Shown piece by piece: positions 56,175 through 64,000 of a stretch of DNA of 64,000 bases. The position numbers and the translations under genes were made by a program. Below the pieces are notes generated by a model that had not been told where the DNA came from, did not search any database, and was given only the letters and a program-made list of their open reading frames with translations. This DNA comes from Saccharothrix syringae. Lineage in GTDB: Bacteria > Actinomycetota > Actinomycetes > Mycobacteriales > Pseudonocardiaceae. The stretch's first letter is position 1; each line of letters starts with the position of its first letter. Location: the NCBI RefSeq assembly GCF_009498035.1, contig NZ_CP034550.1:10230001-10294000 (forward strand), in the 5' to 3' direction.

Positions 56175-57758
56175 TCAGTGCGCGAAGTGCCGCGTGCCGG
56201 TCAGGTACACCGTCGCGCCGGCCGCCTCGGCCGCCGCGATGACCTCGGCGTCGCGGACCGAACCGCCGGGCTGCACGACGGCGCGCACGCCCGCCTCCAG
56301 CAGCACCTCCAGGCCGTCCGGGAACGGGAAGAACGCGTCGGACGCGGCCACCGAACCCCGGGCCCGGTCACCCGCCCGGGCGACCGCCAACCGGGCGGCG
56401 TCGACCCGGTTGACCTGGCCCATGCCCGCGCCGACGGTCGCGCCGCCGGACGCCAGCAGGATCGCGTTGGACTTGACCGCCCGGCACGCCCGCCACGCGA
56501 ACGCGAGGTCGGCCAGGCCCTCCTCGTCCAGCGGCGTGCCGCAGGCGAGGGTCCACTTGGCCGGGTCGTCGCCCTCTGCCTCGATGGTGTCCGAGCTCTG
56601 CAGCAGCAGCCCGCCGGACACCGCGCGCATCTCCACGCCGCCGCGCACCGGCTCCGGCGCGACCAGGACGCGGATGTTCTTCTTGCGGGTCAGCACGTCC
56701 ACCGCGCCGTCGGCGTAGGAGGGCGCGATGATCACCTCGGTGAAGATCTCCGCGACCTGCTCGGCCATCTCCACGGTGACCTCGCGGTTGGCCGCGATCA
56801 CGCCGCCGAACGCGCTGACCGGGTCGCACGCGTGCGCGTTGCGGTGCGCCTCGGCGATCGCGCCCGCACCGTCCACCTTGGACACCGCGATGCCGCACGG
56901 GTTGGCGTGCTTGATGATCGCCACGCACGGCAGTTCGTGGTCCCACGCCGCCCGCCACGCGGCGTCCGCGTCGACGAAGTTGTTGTAGGACATCTCCTTG
57001 CCGTGCAGCTGCTCGGCGGTGGCCAGGCCGCCCCGCCCGTCGCCGCCGGTGTAGAGCGCGGCGCGCTGGTGCGGGTTCTCGCCGTAGCGCAGCACCTGCC
57101 TGCGCTGCCACGTCGCGCCGACCCAGCCGGGGAAGCCCGAGCCCTCGTCGTCGGGCGCGACCGCGCTGCCCAGGTACGACGCGACGGCCACGTCGTAGGA
57201 CGCGGTGTGCCGGAACGCGGCCACGGCCAGCCGCTGCCGGTCGGCGAGCGTGAAGCCGCCCGCCCGGACCTCCTCCAGCACCCACCCGTACCGGGCCGGG
57301 TCGACCACGACGGCCACGCTGGCGTGGTTCTTCGCCGAGGCGCGCACCATGGCGGGCCCACCGATGTCGATCTGCTCGACGCACTCGTCCGGTGACGCGC
57401 CGGAGGCGACGGTCTGCGCGAACGGGTAGAGGTTCACCACGAGCAGGTCGAACGGCGCGATGCCCAGCTCACGGAGGGTTTCCAGGTGCGCCTCGCGCCG
57501 GGTGTCGGCGAGCAGGCCCGCGTGCACGCCCGGGTGCAGCGTCTTGACCCGGCCGTCGAGCACCTCGGGGAACCCGGTCACGCTCTCCACCGGCGTCACC
57601 GGGATGCCCGCGTCGGCGAGCGCGCGCGCCGTGCCGCCGGTGGAGACCAGCTCGACCCCGGCCTCGTGCAGGCCGGTGGCCAGTTCCAGCAGCCCCGACT
57701 TGTCGGACACCCCGATCAGGGCCCGACGAACCGGTCGCCTCTCGGCAGGAGTGGTCAC
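56175..57758 (-). CDS. purH: Bifunctional AICAR transformylase/IMP cyclohydrolase
   Basis: Last two steps of purine synthesis, AICAR to FAICAR to IMP. The 527-aa protein is full length. The N-terminal IMP cyclohydrolase domain (about 10-200) has [37 protein letters not shown] and [13 protein letters not shown] segment. The transformylase domain has [30 protein letters not shown], the catalytic KHANPCGIA and [11 protein letters not shown], ending [12 protein letters not shown] and [13 protein letters not shown]. It overlaps the upstream purN by four bases. Confidence 0.97.
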   Translation of the reverse strand: MTTPAERRPVRRALIGVSDKSGLLELATGLHEAGVELVSTGGTARALADAGIPVTPVESVTGFPEVLDGRVKTLHPGVHAGLLADTRREAHLETLRELGIAPFDLLVVNLYPFAQTVASGASPDECVEQIDIGGPAMVRASAKNHASVAVVVDPARYGWVLEEVRAGGFTLADRQRLAVAAFRHTASYDVAVASYLGSAVAPDDEGSGFPGWVGATWQRRQVLRYGENPHQRAALYTGGDGRGGLATAEQLHGKEMSYNNFVDADAAWRAAWDHELPCVAIIKHANPCGIAVSKVDGAGAIAEAHRNAHACDPVSAFGGVIAANREVTVEMAEQVAEIFTEVIIAPSYADGAVDVLTRKKNIRVLVAPEPVRGGVEMRAVSGGLLLQSSDTIEAEGDDPAKWTLACGTPLDEEGLADLAFAWRACRAVKSNAILLASGGATVGAGMGQVNRVDAARLAVARAGDRARGSVAASDAFFPFPDGLEVLLEAGVRAVVQPGGSVRDAEVIAAAEAAGATVYLTGTRHFAH

Positions 57759-58417
57759 GGGATGCTCACCTTTCGTCCGTTCACGGTGCAGCCCTCGCGG
57801 GCCAGTCGGGCGACCACGTCGACGAGCAGTCGCCGCTCCACCACCTTGATGCGCTCGTGCAGGCTCTCGACGTCGTCGTCACCGGCGACGGCCACCGCCT
57901 CCTGGGCCAGGATCGGCCCGGTGTCCACCCCGCCGTCCACCAGGTGCACGGTCGCGCCGGTCACCTTCACGCCGTAGTCCAGGGCGTCGCGGACGCCGTG
58001 CGCGCCCGGGAACGCGGGCAGCAGGGCGGGGTGGGTGTTGACCATCCGGCCGCCGAAGCGGGCCAGGAAGGCGGGTCCGAGGATCTTCATGAAACCGGCT
58101 GAGACGACCAGGTCGGGCTCGTGCGCGCCGACCGCCTCGGCCAGCGCGGCGTCCCAGGCGGCGCGGTCGGGGTGGTCGCGCAGCTTCACCGAGAAGACGG
58201 GGACGCCGGCGCGCTCGGCGCGGTGCAGGCCCTCGATGTTCTCGCGGTCCGCGCCCACGGCGACCACCTCGACCGGGTACCCGGGGGCGGCTGCCTCGTC
58301 CAGCAACGCCTGCAACAGGGTGCCGGAACCGGAGACCAGGACGACGACCCTGGCGGGGACTGGAAGCCGGAGTGTGGTCGCGGCGCTCAGCGTGCTCTCC
58401 TTGCTGGGGACTGTCAC
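57755..58417 (-). CDS. purN: Phosphoribosylglycinamide formyltransferase
   Basis: Adds the formyl group to GAR using 10-formyl-THF, the third purine step. The 220-aa protein has [17 protein letters not shown] (GAR phosphate loop), [18 protein letters not shown], the catalytic triad in [19 protein letters not shown] (Asn, His) and [19 protein letters not shown] (Asp). Start is ATG 58417, about 16 residues longer than the family norm; GTG/ATG near residue 15 is not available, so it is kept. It is transcribed with purH and downstream of a DUF6350 gene; folD elsewhere supplies the cofactor. Confidence 0.96.
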   Translation of the reverse strand: MTVPSKESTLSAATTLRLPVPARVVVLVSGSGTLLQALLDEAAAPGYPVEVVAVGADRENIEGLHRAERAGVPVFSVKLRDHPDRAAWDAALAEAVGAHEPDLVVSAGFMKILGPAFLARFGGRMVNTHPALLPAFPGAHGVRDALDYGVKVTGATVHLVDGGVDTGPILAQEAVAVAGDDDVESLHERIKVVERRLLVDVVARLAREGCTVNGRKVSIP

Positions 58418-58445
58418 AGCAGCTCAAGAGCAGCCTAGGCGGTGC

Positions 58446-59984
58446 TCACCGAGGCTTGTCGGCCAGGTCCGGGTCGGGGGTGGGGTCGTCGTCCGGGGTG
58501 TCGTCCGGGGTGTCGTCCTGGGGGTCTTCCGGGTCGGGCTCGTCGTCTTGGTCGTCGGGCTCGTCGTCCTCGTAGTCCTGGTCGTCGTCCTCGTAGTCCA
58601 GGTCGTCGTCCAGGTCGAGGTCGTCGTCCAGGTCGTCGTCCGATTCGGGCTCGTCGTAGTCGTCCTGGTAGTCATCCTCGTAGTCGTCGTCGTAGTCGTC
58701 GTCCTCCGAGTCGTCCGAGTCACCCCCTTCGTCCGAGTGGTCCTCGGCCTCGACCGGTTCCTCCTCGACCACGGGCTCCGGCTCCGGGACGGGCGCCGCC
58801 ACGCGCGGCGGCCGCGGTCCGGAGAACCAGGCGACGACCCCGCCCGGCACGGCGATCCAGCCCACCGTCAGCACGGCCAGCAACCCGGCCGGGATGGTCA
58901 CCGGGTGGAACACCCCGGCACCCAGCGCCCCACCGGCGACCGCGGCCAGCACCAGCGCGCCCACCCCGGCGGTGACCGCCGCGACCAGCACCGCGCGCAC
59001 CCGCGACCGGGGCGCCTCGGACGCGTCGCGCAGCACGACCCCGACCAGCACGCCGATCGCGCCGGGCAGCACGAGCACCAGCGGCAGGTAGGCCGAGTGC
59101 TGCTCGGGCAGCGCGGCCAGCAGCGGCACGGCGGGCACCGGGCCGCCGGTGAACTCCAGCGGGCCCACCACGACCTGGCCGATCGAGAACCCGGAGCCCA
59201 CCACGTACGACAGGGCGCCGATCACCGCGTTCGGCAGGTAGGCCAGGCACAGCAGCCAGATGCCCAGGCCGGTGCCGAGGGTGCCGCCGGTCTGGTCGAA
59301 CAGCGACGCCGTGGTCGACCACGAGAGCAGCAGGCCGAGCGCCAGCACCAGCGCACCGGCCGCGGCCAGCGCGAACAGCGCCAGCGCACCGGCGCGCAGG
59401 CCCCGCCTGGCCACCGGGTCGATGCGCTCGAACACGACCTCCACCAGGCCGCAGCGCTGGGCGACGCCCGCCACCGCGGCCACCCCGGACACCACCGCGC
59501 AGCCGAAGAACGCGACCGCGGGCGTGGCGCGCACGGGCCCCTCGTCGCCCATCAGGAACGCGATCACCCCGCCGACCACGGCGTGCGTGCCGGCGATGCC
59601 GAACACGACCGACCGCGCCTGGAGGGGCTCGAACAGGCCCAACCGGTCGGCCGCGCCCGCCGCCGCCCGGTACACCAGGAGCATCACCAGCGCCGTCGGC
59701 AGCAGCGGCAGCAGGCCGAGCTGGCCCGCGTCGAACCGCAGCGGCACGTGGTGGGCGACCAGCCAGCCCGGCGCGGCCGCGGTGAGCACGCCGGTGGTGG
59801 AGAACGACGCGTGCGCGGCGGTCGAGGAGACCAGCGCGAGCAGCGCGGCGACCGCGGCGTAGCCGAGGACCACGGAACCCGCGGCCGTCGTGGCGAGCAC
59901 CCGCACCCGTTCGGCGCGGGAGAACTCGGGCGGGCGCACGGAGTCGGTCACCGCGCCGTGGGAAGTCGTCTGCAGCACCGGCAC
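58446..59984 (-). CDS. DUF6350 membrane protein with long acidic tail (512 aa)
   Basis: Integral membrane protein of the actinobacterial group next to purN (PerM-like in mycobacteria, linked to cell division and persistence). About ten hydrophobic helices span residues 28-400 (VVLGYAAVAALLALVSS, LLPLLPTALVMLLVYRAAAG, AVIGALSYVVGSGFSIG, VTIPAGLLAVLTVGWIAVPGGVV). From about 415 to the end there is a strongly acidic Asp/Glu tail with repeats of DDDYDD and DLDDD type, about one hundred residues long, in the cytoplasm. ATG 59984. The tail length is a likely lineage-specific feature. Confidence 0.85.
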   Translation of the reverse strand: MPVLQTTSHGAVTDSVRPPEFSRAERVRVLATTAAGSVVLGYAAVAALLALVSSTAAHASFSTTGVLTAAAPGWLVAHHVPLRFDAGQLGLLPLLPTALVMLLVYRAAAGAADRLGLFEPLQARSVVFGIAGTHAVVGGVIAFLMGDEGPVRATPAVAFFGCAVVSGVAAVAGVAQRCGLVEVVFERIDPVARRGLRAGALALFALAAAGALVLALGLLLSWSTTASLFDQTGGTLGTGLGIWLLCLAYLPNAVIGALSYVVGSGFSIGQVVVGPLEFTGGPVPAVPLLAALPEQHSAYLPLVLVLPGAIGVLVGVVLRDASEAPRSRVRAVLVAAVTAGVGALVLAAVAGGALGAGVFHPVTIPAGLLAVLTVGWIAVPGGVVAWFSGPRPPRVAAPVPEPEPVVEEEPVEAEDHSDEGGDSDDSEDDDYDDDYEDDYQDDYDEPESDDDLDDDLDLDDDLDYEDDDQDYEDDEPDDQDDEPDPEDPQDDTPDDTPDDDPTPDPDLADKPR

Positions 59985-60088
59985 CTGTCCACTGTCTCAG
60001 TCGCGATGGGCCGTTCGGGCGAGGCACGCCGGGTACGCGCCGGGGGCGTGGGGGCTCGCTGGGTGGAGGCGAGGTACGCCGGATACGC

Positions 60089-60120
60089 GAAAAGGGTGGC
60101 ACCGGAACACCGGTACCACC
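60089..60120 (-). terminator. Terminator of the DUF5336 gene
   Basis: An 11-bp stem (GGTGGTACCGG / CCGGTGCCACC on the minus strand, one G-T pair) with loop TGTT is followed by CTTTT, a classical Rho-independent terminator just after the stop at 60134. Confidence 0.85.
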
Positions 60121-60133
60121 CCTCCCGCGCTGG

Positions 60134-60790
60134 TCAGCCCTGCTGCTGGGGACCGCCGAACCCGCCGGGCGGGGTGCCCTGGCCGGGCTGCGGCTGGTTG
60201 AACTGGCCGGGCTGCGGCATGTACGAGGTCGGCTGCGGCTGGCCGGGCTGCTGGCCCTGCTGCTGCGGCGGCACCGGCTGGTTGAACTGGCCGGACGGCG
60301 GGCCGAACTGCTGCTGCGGGTGCTGGCCCTGCTGGGGGAACGCGCCGGACTGCGGGTTCCAGCCACCGGGCGGGCCGTAGGGGTTCGCCGGCTTGGGCTG
60401 GAGCTTCACCACGCCCGCGTCCAGCAGGACGGCGAGCACGACGGCGGCGGTCTGGAGCAGCGCCACGATCAGCAGGACGATCTGCATGCCCTCGACGTCG
60501 GCCTCGGTCTTCACGATGTCCTGGAGGAGGAGCAGCGTGGTGACCGCGGCGAGCACGGCGGCGGCGGGCAGCAGCCGCGGCGCCTTGGGCAGGACCGACA
60601 GGCCCGCCAGGACGGCCGCGGCCAGCAGGAACTGGATCTGCACCGACGAGACGTCGTCGGCGAACGCCAGCAGGTAGGCGATCAGCCCCAGGCCCGCGGC
60701 GACCAGCGGGAGGATGAGGTTCAGGTTGACGCCAACCGCCGGCTGCGCCGGTCCCGGCTGCTGCTGAGGGGCGCCGTACGGCTGGGACAT
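60134..60790 (-). CDS. DUF5336 membrane protein, 34-kDa antigen-like (218 aa)
   Basis: Residues about 1-20 are Gln/Pro-rich, then four hydrophobic helices (LNLILPLVAAGLGLIAYLLAFADD, QIQFLLAAAVLAGLSVLP, LLPAAAVLAAVTTLLLLQDIV, IVLLIVALLQTAAVVLAVLLDAG) to about residue 130, followed by a Gln/Gly/Pro-rich cytoplasmic tail with QQQ and GQFNQP repeats. This is the layout of the mycobacterial 34-kDa antigen family. Function unknown. ATG 60790; upstream of it lies the sucCD terminator region on the same strand. Confidence 0.85.
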   Translation of the reverse strand: MSQPYGAPQQQPGPAQPAVGVNLNLILPLVAAGLGLIAYLLAFADDVSSVQIQFLLAAAVLAGLSVLPKAPRLLPAAAVLAAVTTLLLLQDIVKTEADVEGMQIVLLIVALLQTAAVVLAVLLDAGVVKLQPKPANPYGPPGGWNPQSGAFPQQGQHPQQQFGPPSGQFNQPVPPQQQGQQPGQPQPTSYMPQPGQFNQPQPGQGTPPGGFGGPQQQG

Positions 60791-60909
60791 GGTGCGGTCT
60801 CCTCCAACTGCTGGACTGATCCGGGTCGTCGACAGAACGCTAGCCGATGCGCACTCTCCGACGACGACCGGACTCCTGTGGTTCCCCCGGACGCGCCCTT
60901 GAACGCGCC

Positions 60910-60941
60910 GGAGGCCACCCCCCGGGTGGGGGATGGCCTCC
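60910..60941 (-). terminator. Terminator of sucCD
   Basis: GGAGGCCA and TGGCCTCC enclose CCCCC/GGGGG, giving a 13-bp hairpin with one bulge about 78 bases after the sucD stop. Confidence 0.75.
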
Positions 60942-60965
60942 AGTGTCTGCCACTAACGGTGATAT

Positions 60966-61033
60966 GTCAGCCGATCGACTGGATGCGTGCACGTCGGCCG
61001 GTCGACCGCGACGGCACGTCAGCCGATCGACTG
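60966..61033. repeat. 16-bp direct repeat at the sucD 3' end
   Basis: GTCAGCCGATCGACTG occurs at 60966-60981 and at 61018-61033. The second copy is the sucD stop and last codons; the first lies 36 bases past the stop. Confidence 0.7.
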
Positions 61034-61909
61034 CATGATCTCCCGCATCAGGGCCGCGGTCTCGGACGGCGTCTTGCCGACCTTCACGCCGGCGGCCTCC
61101 AGGGCCTCCTTCTTGGCCTGCGCGGTGCCGGCCGAGCCGGACACGATCGCGCCCGCGTGGCCCATGGTCTTGCCCTCGGGGGCGGTGAAGCCCGCCACGT
61201 AGCCGACGACCGGCTTGGTGACGTTCTCCTTGATGTAGGCCGCGGCCCGCTCCTCGGCGTCGCCGCCGATCTCGCCGATCATCACGATCGCCGCGGTCTC
61301 CGGGTCGGCCTCGAAGGCCGCCAGCGCGTCGATGTGGGTGGTGCCGATGATCGGGTCGCCGCCGATGCCGATGGCGGTGGAGAAGCCGAAGTCGCGCAGC
61401 TCGTACATCATCTGGTAGGTCAGCGTGCCGGACTTCGACACCAGGCCGATCCGGCCGGGGCCGGAGATGTTGGCCGGGATGATGCCCGCGTTGGACTGGC
61501 CGGGGCTGATCAGGCCCGGGCAGTTCGGGCCGATGATCCGGGTCTTGTTGCCGGTGGCGACGGCGTGCGCCCAGAACGCGGCGGTGTCGTGCACCGGGAT
61601 GCCCTCGGTGATGACGACGGCCAGCTCGATGCCCGAGTCGATCGCCTCGATCACGGCGGCCTTGGCGAACGCCGGCGGCACGAAGATCACGGTGACGTTG
61701 GCGCCGGTGGCCTCGATGGCCTCCGACACGGTGCCGAACACCGGCAGCACGTTGCCGTCGAAGTCGACCTTCTCGCCGGCCTTGCGCGGGTTCACGCCGC
61801 CGACGATGTTGGTGCCCGAGGCCAGCATGCGCTTGGTGTGCTTGGTGCCCTCGGCGCCGGTCATGCCCTGGACGATGACCTTGCTGTCCTTGTTGATGAA
61901 GATAGCCAT
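61019..61909 (-). CDS. sucD: Succinyl-CoA synthetase (ADP-forming), alpha subunit
   Basis: Substrate-level phosphorylation step of the TCA cycle, with SucC. The 296-aa protein is full length: [21 protein letters not shown] (CoA-binding N-domain), [45 protein letters not shown], and the phosphohistidine segment [13 protein letters not shown] (His near 247). ATG 61909 is two bases after the sucC stop. Ends in a hairpin terminator. Confidence 0.97.
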   Translation of the reverse strand: MAIFINKDSKVIVQGMTGAEGTKHTKRMLASGTNIVGGVNPRKAGEKVDFDGNVLPVFGTVSEAIEATGANVTVIFVPPAFAKAAVIEAIDSGIELAVVITEGIPVHDTAAFWAHAVATGNKTRIIGPNCPGLISPGQSNAGIIPANISGPGRIGLVSKSGTLTYQMMYELRDFGFSTAIGIGGDPIIGTTHIDALAAFEADPETAAIVMIGEIGGDAEERAAAYIKENVTKPVVGYVAGFTAPEGKTMGHAGAIVSGSAGTAQAKKEALEAAGVKVGKTPSETAALMREIMQSIG

Positions 61910-61911
61910 CG

Positions 61912-63081
61912 TCAGACCCCCGCAGCCGCGAGCTCGGCGGCCTTGTCGGCCGCGTTGTCCATAGTGTCCACCACGGTCACCAGCGGGTGGTTGGCCTCGG
62001 CGAGGATCCGGCGACCCTCCTCCACGTTGTTGCCGTCGAGGCGGACCACGAGCGGCTTGGCGGCCTCGTCGCCCAGGATCTCCAGGGCCTTGACGATGCC
62101 GGTGGCGACCGCGTCGCACGCGGTGATGCCGCCGAAGACGTTGACGAACACGGACTTGACGTCCGGGTCGTTGAGGATGATGTCCAGGCCGTTGGCCATC
62201 ACCTCGGCGGAGGCGCCGCCACCGATGTCGAGGAAGTTGGCGGGCTTGACGTTGGCGTGCTTCTCACCCGCGTAGGCGACGACGTCGAGGGTGGACATCA
62301 CGAGGCCGGCGCCGTTGCCGATGATGCCGACCTGGCCGTCGAGCTTGACGTAGTTGAGGCCCTTCTCCTTGGCCTTGGCCTCCAGCGGGTCCTCGGCCTG
62401 CTTGTCCACCAGCGCCTCGTGGGCCGGGTGGCGGAAGGAGGCGTTCTCGTCGAGGGTGACCTTGCCGTCGAGCGCGACGATCCTGCCCTCGGGGTCGCGG
62501 ACCAGCGGGTTCACCTCGACCAGGGTGGCGTCCTCCCCGACGAAGGTGTCCCACAGCTTCACGATCACGTCGGCGACCTGGTCGGCCACCTCGGCGGGGA
62601 AGTTGGCGGCCTTGACGATCTCGTCGGCCTTCGCGCGGTCGACGCCCTTGATGGCGTCGACGGGGACCTTGGCCAGGGCCTCGGGCTTGGTCGCGGCGAC
62701 CTCTTCGATGTCCATGCCGCCCTCGACGGAGGCCATCGCGAGGAAGGTGCGGTTCGCGCGGTCGAGCAGGAAGGAGAAGTAGTACTCCTCGGCGATGTCG
62801 GACGCGGGGGTCACCAGCACGCGGTGCACGGTGTGGCCCTTGATGTCCAGGCCGAGGATCGCGTCGGCCTTGGTCTCGGTCTCGTCCGGGGTCTCGGCGA
62901 GCTTGACGCCGCCCGCCTTGCCACGGCCACCCGTCTTGACCTGGGCCTTGACCACGACGGTCTGGCCGAAGCGCTCGGCGATGGCCTTGGCTTCGGCGGG
63001 GGTGCTCGCCACGTCGCCCGGAAGTACCGGGACGTCGTGGGCGGCGAAGAGGTCCTTCGCCTGGTACTCGTACAGGTCCAC
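61912..63081 (-). CDS. sucC: Succinyl-CoA synthetase (ADP-forming), beta subunit
   Basis: Nucleotide-binding subunit of succinyl-CoA synthetase, 389 aa. GTG 63081 begins [25 protein letters not shown] and has AGGAGACC upstream; the longer frame has no family match. ATP-grasp features are present: [44 protein letters not shown] and [17 protein letters not shown]. It is followed closely by sucD. The 460-bp region upstream should hold its promoter. Confidence 0.97.
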   Translation of the reverse strand: MDLYEYQAKDLFAAHDVPVLPGDVASTPAEAKAIAERFGQTVVVKAQVKTGGRGKAGGVKLAETPDETETKADAILGLDIKGHTVHRVLVTPASDIAEEYYFSFLLDRANRTFLAMASVEGGMDIEEVAATKPEALAKVPVDAIKGVDRAKADEIVKAANFPAEVADQVADVIVKLWDTFVGEDATLVEVNPLVRDPEGRIVALDGKVTLDENASFRHPAHEALVDKQAEDPLEAKAKEKGLNYVKLDGQVGIIGNGAGLVMSTLDVVAYAGEKHANVKPANFLDIGGGASAEVMANGLDIILNDPDVKSVFVNVFGGITACDAVATGIVKALEILGDEAAKPLVVRLDGNNVEEGRRILAEANHPLVTVVDTMDNAADKAAELAAAGV

Positions 63082-63541
63082 TCGGGTCTCCTGCGACGTC
63101 GGTGTCGGACACCGCGTCATTGCTGGTGCGGTCCTCGATGGTCCGGCGCTCCAGGTTGGGGCCTGGTGCTCACCTACGTACCAGGCATCACCTGGAACGC
63201 CGGCATAGCCGTGGGGGGACCGGCTCGACGCGGCTGCGGAAGACACTATCGACCTGCTGGGACCTCGCCGCACGCCACACCCGTGAAGTCCGTCATAGAG
63301 GTGGTGAGGTCGATCACCACACCGATTCAGGCGGGTGTGGGGGTGGCGGGTTCGCGAGGGACGCTCGTGGTTTCGCCGGGAGCTGTTTCACGGGGGGCTG
63401 GTGGTTCACGGGCGGCGCTCGCCGCTGGGCAGGCCGCCAAGAGAGGGGACAAGCGGGCGAGGGGGCGGGTTGTGCGCGGTGGCGCGGCAGCCGTGGGCTG
63501 TGGCTGTGGCGTGCCGGAGGCGGTGGTGGTGGGGTGCCGGG
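63082..63541. other. Intergenic region upstream of sucC
   Basis: No protein gene can be supported on either strand. Open frames here have poor codon use. The sucC promoter is expected in it but no clear -10/-35 pair is visible. Confidence 0.55.
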
Positions 63542-64000
63542 TCAGCGGGTGGTGCGGACGGCTGCGGCGATGAGGAAGGCGGCCGTTGCGGTGGCGGCCA
63601 GCCAGAGACCCGGGCCCGGGGTGGCTTCGGTGGCTCGGGCGGCGGTCAGGGGGTACTCCAGGGCTCGGACGGCGGTCACCAGGGCCGCGCCCAGCAGGAG
63701 GGCGGCGCCCTGGTTGACGCGGGACCTGAGGGCGATCGCGGCGGCGGTGACGAGTGCCGCGAGTGCGATCAGCAGGCCCCAGGAGCCCGCTTGGAGGCTG
63801 AAGGCGCCTACCGGGGTGTAGTCCGGGGCCTTGAGCACCGGCATGCCGAATGCGCCCAGGGACAGCAGGACGGCGATCAGCACCACGGTCATCAGGGGTA
63901 GTGGGGGTTCGGTGGTGGTCGTGCCCGCCTCGTCGCGTTCGACGGCGCCGGCCAGGGCTGCGGCCAGGGCTGCCGCTCCGGCCAGGAGGACGGCCAGGGC
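63542..64000 (-). CDS. Multi-pass membrane protein, 5' end outside window
   Basis: The frame is open from the window edge to the stop at 63542, giving 152 residues of the C-terminal part. It starts in a hydrophobic helix (AVLLAGAAALAAALAGAV), then an acidic/Thr-rich linker (ERDEAGTTTTEPPLPL) and three to four more helices (TVVLIAVLLSLGAFG, SWGLLIALAALVTAAAIAL, QGAALLLGAALVTAV, LWLAATATAAFLIAAAV). No conserved catalytic residue is visible. An internal ATG at 63892 could start a shorter protein of 116 aa, but the upstream helix has coding character, so the longer reading is preferred. Family not recognised. Confidence 0.65.
   Translation of the reverse strand, partial: ALAVLLAGAAALAAALAGAVERDEAGTTTTEPPLPLMTVVLIAVLLSLGAFGMPVLKAPDYTPVGAFSLQAGSWGLLIALAALVTAAAIALRSRVNQGAALLLGAALVTAVRALEYPLTAARATEATPGPGLWLAATATAAFLIAAAVRTTR

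Overview
The window is very G+C-rich DNA from an actinobacterium. The gene set suggests a member of the Pseudonocardiales close to Saccharothrix, Actinosynnema or Lentzea: DnaE2/ImuA'/ImuB mutasome, DUF3017 next to folD, DUF5336 and DUF6350 proteins, a WXG100/TNT toxin locus, and many GTG starts. Genus is an inference from gene content; there is no rRNA marker. Two regimes are visible: about 1-10650 is lower in G+C, made of small tightly packed genes and hairpin-rich gaps; 10651-64000 is ordinary high-G+C chromosome. || Region 1, about 1-10650, is an integrated mobile element whose left end lies outside the window. It has the C-terminal part of a large serine recombinase, small zinc-finger proteins, an HNH endonuclease, a P27-like terminase small subunit, a winged-helix protein, and then a ribosomal-peptide cassette. 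The cassette has a divergent XRE/TPR regulator (8975-10072), three small unknown proteins, a radical SAM/SPASM maturase of the cyclophane-forming type (6929-8059) and a 61-residue precursor whose core has five aromatic-X-Asn motifs (6784-6969). A pentapeptide-repeat protein converges on the precursor and is a candidate self-protection gene. No large terminase, portal or capsid gene is seen, so this is a phage satellite, a decayed prophage or another integrative element. || Region 2, 10651-31350, is mostly chromosomal housekeeping and surface functions: exodeoxyribonuclease III, isocitrate dehydrogenase, a YdjM-type membrane hydrolase, a J-domain/NERD fusion, a secreted GH26 mannanase with a carbohydrate-binding domain, a luciferase-like oxidoreductase, a HhH-GPD protein, a Ser/Thr kinase, an ArsR/MFS pair, a three-gene ABC exporter whose first permease is frameshifted, an inositol-phosphatase family enzyme, malate dehydrogenase and a pentapeptide-repeat protein. 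|| Region 3, 31356-43031, starts at a 230-bp modular inverted repeat and is a type VII-style polymorphic toxin locus on the minus strand: YbaB-like protein, WXG100 protein, a 1949-residue multidomain toxin with an internal TNT-like domain, a stand-alone YezG/DUF600-like protein and two further TNT proteins. Both TNT proteins begin with a domain homologous to the stand-alone protein. || Region 4, 43142-48220: two transporters, folD, a DUF3017 protein, and a TetR regulator divergent from a dihydrofolate-reductase-family protein. || Region 5, 48221-55090, is the SOS mutagenesis cassette imuA'-imuB-orf-dnaE2 behind a perfect actinobacterial LexA box. A fourth gene, overlapping imuB and dnaE2 by ATGA junctions, contains twelve identical 15-bp units, and imuA' carries four 54-bp units. 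|| Region 6, 55195-64000: a Pro-rich membrane protein, purH-purN, DUF6350 and DUF5336 membrane proteins, sucC-sucD (with icd and mdh, a third TCA locus in the window) and a membrane protein cut by the window end.
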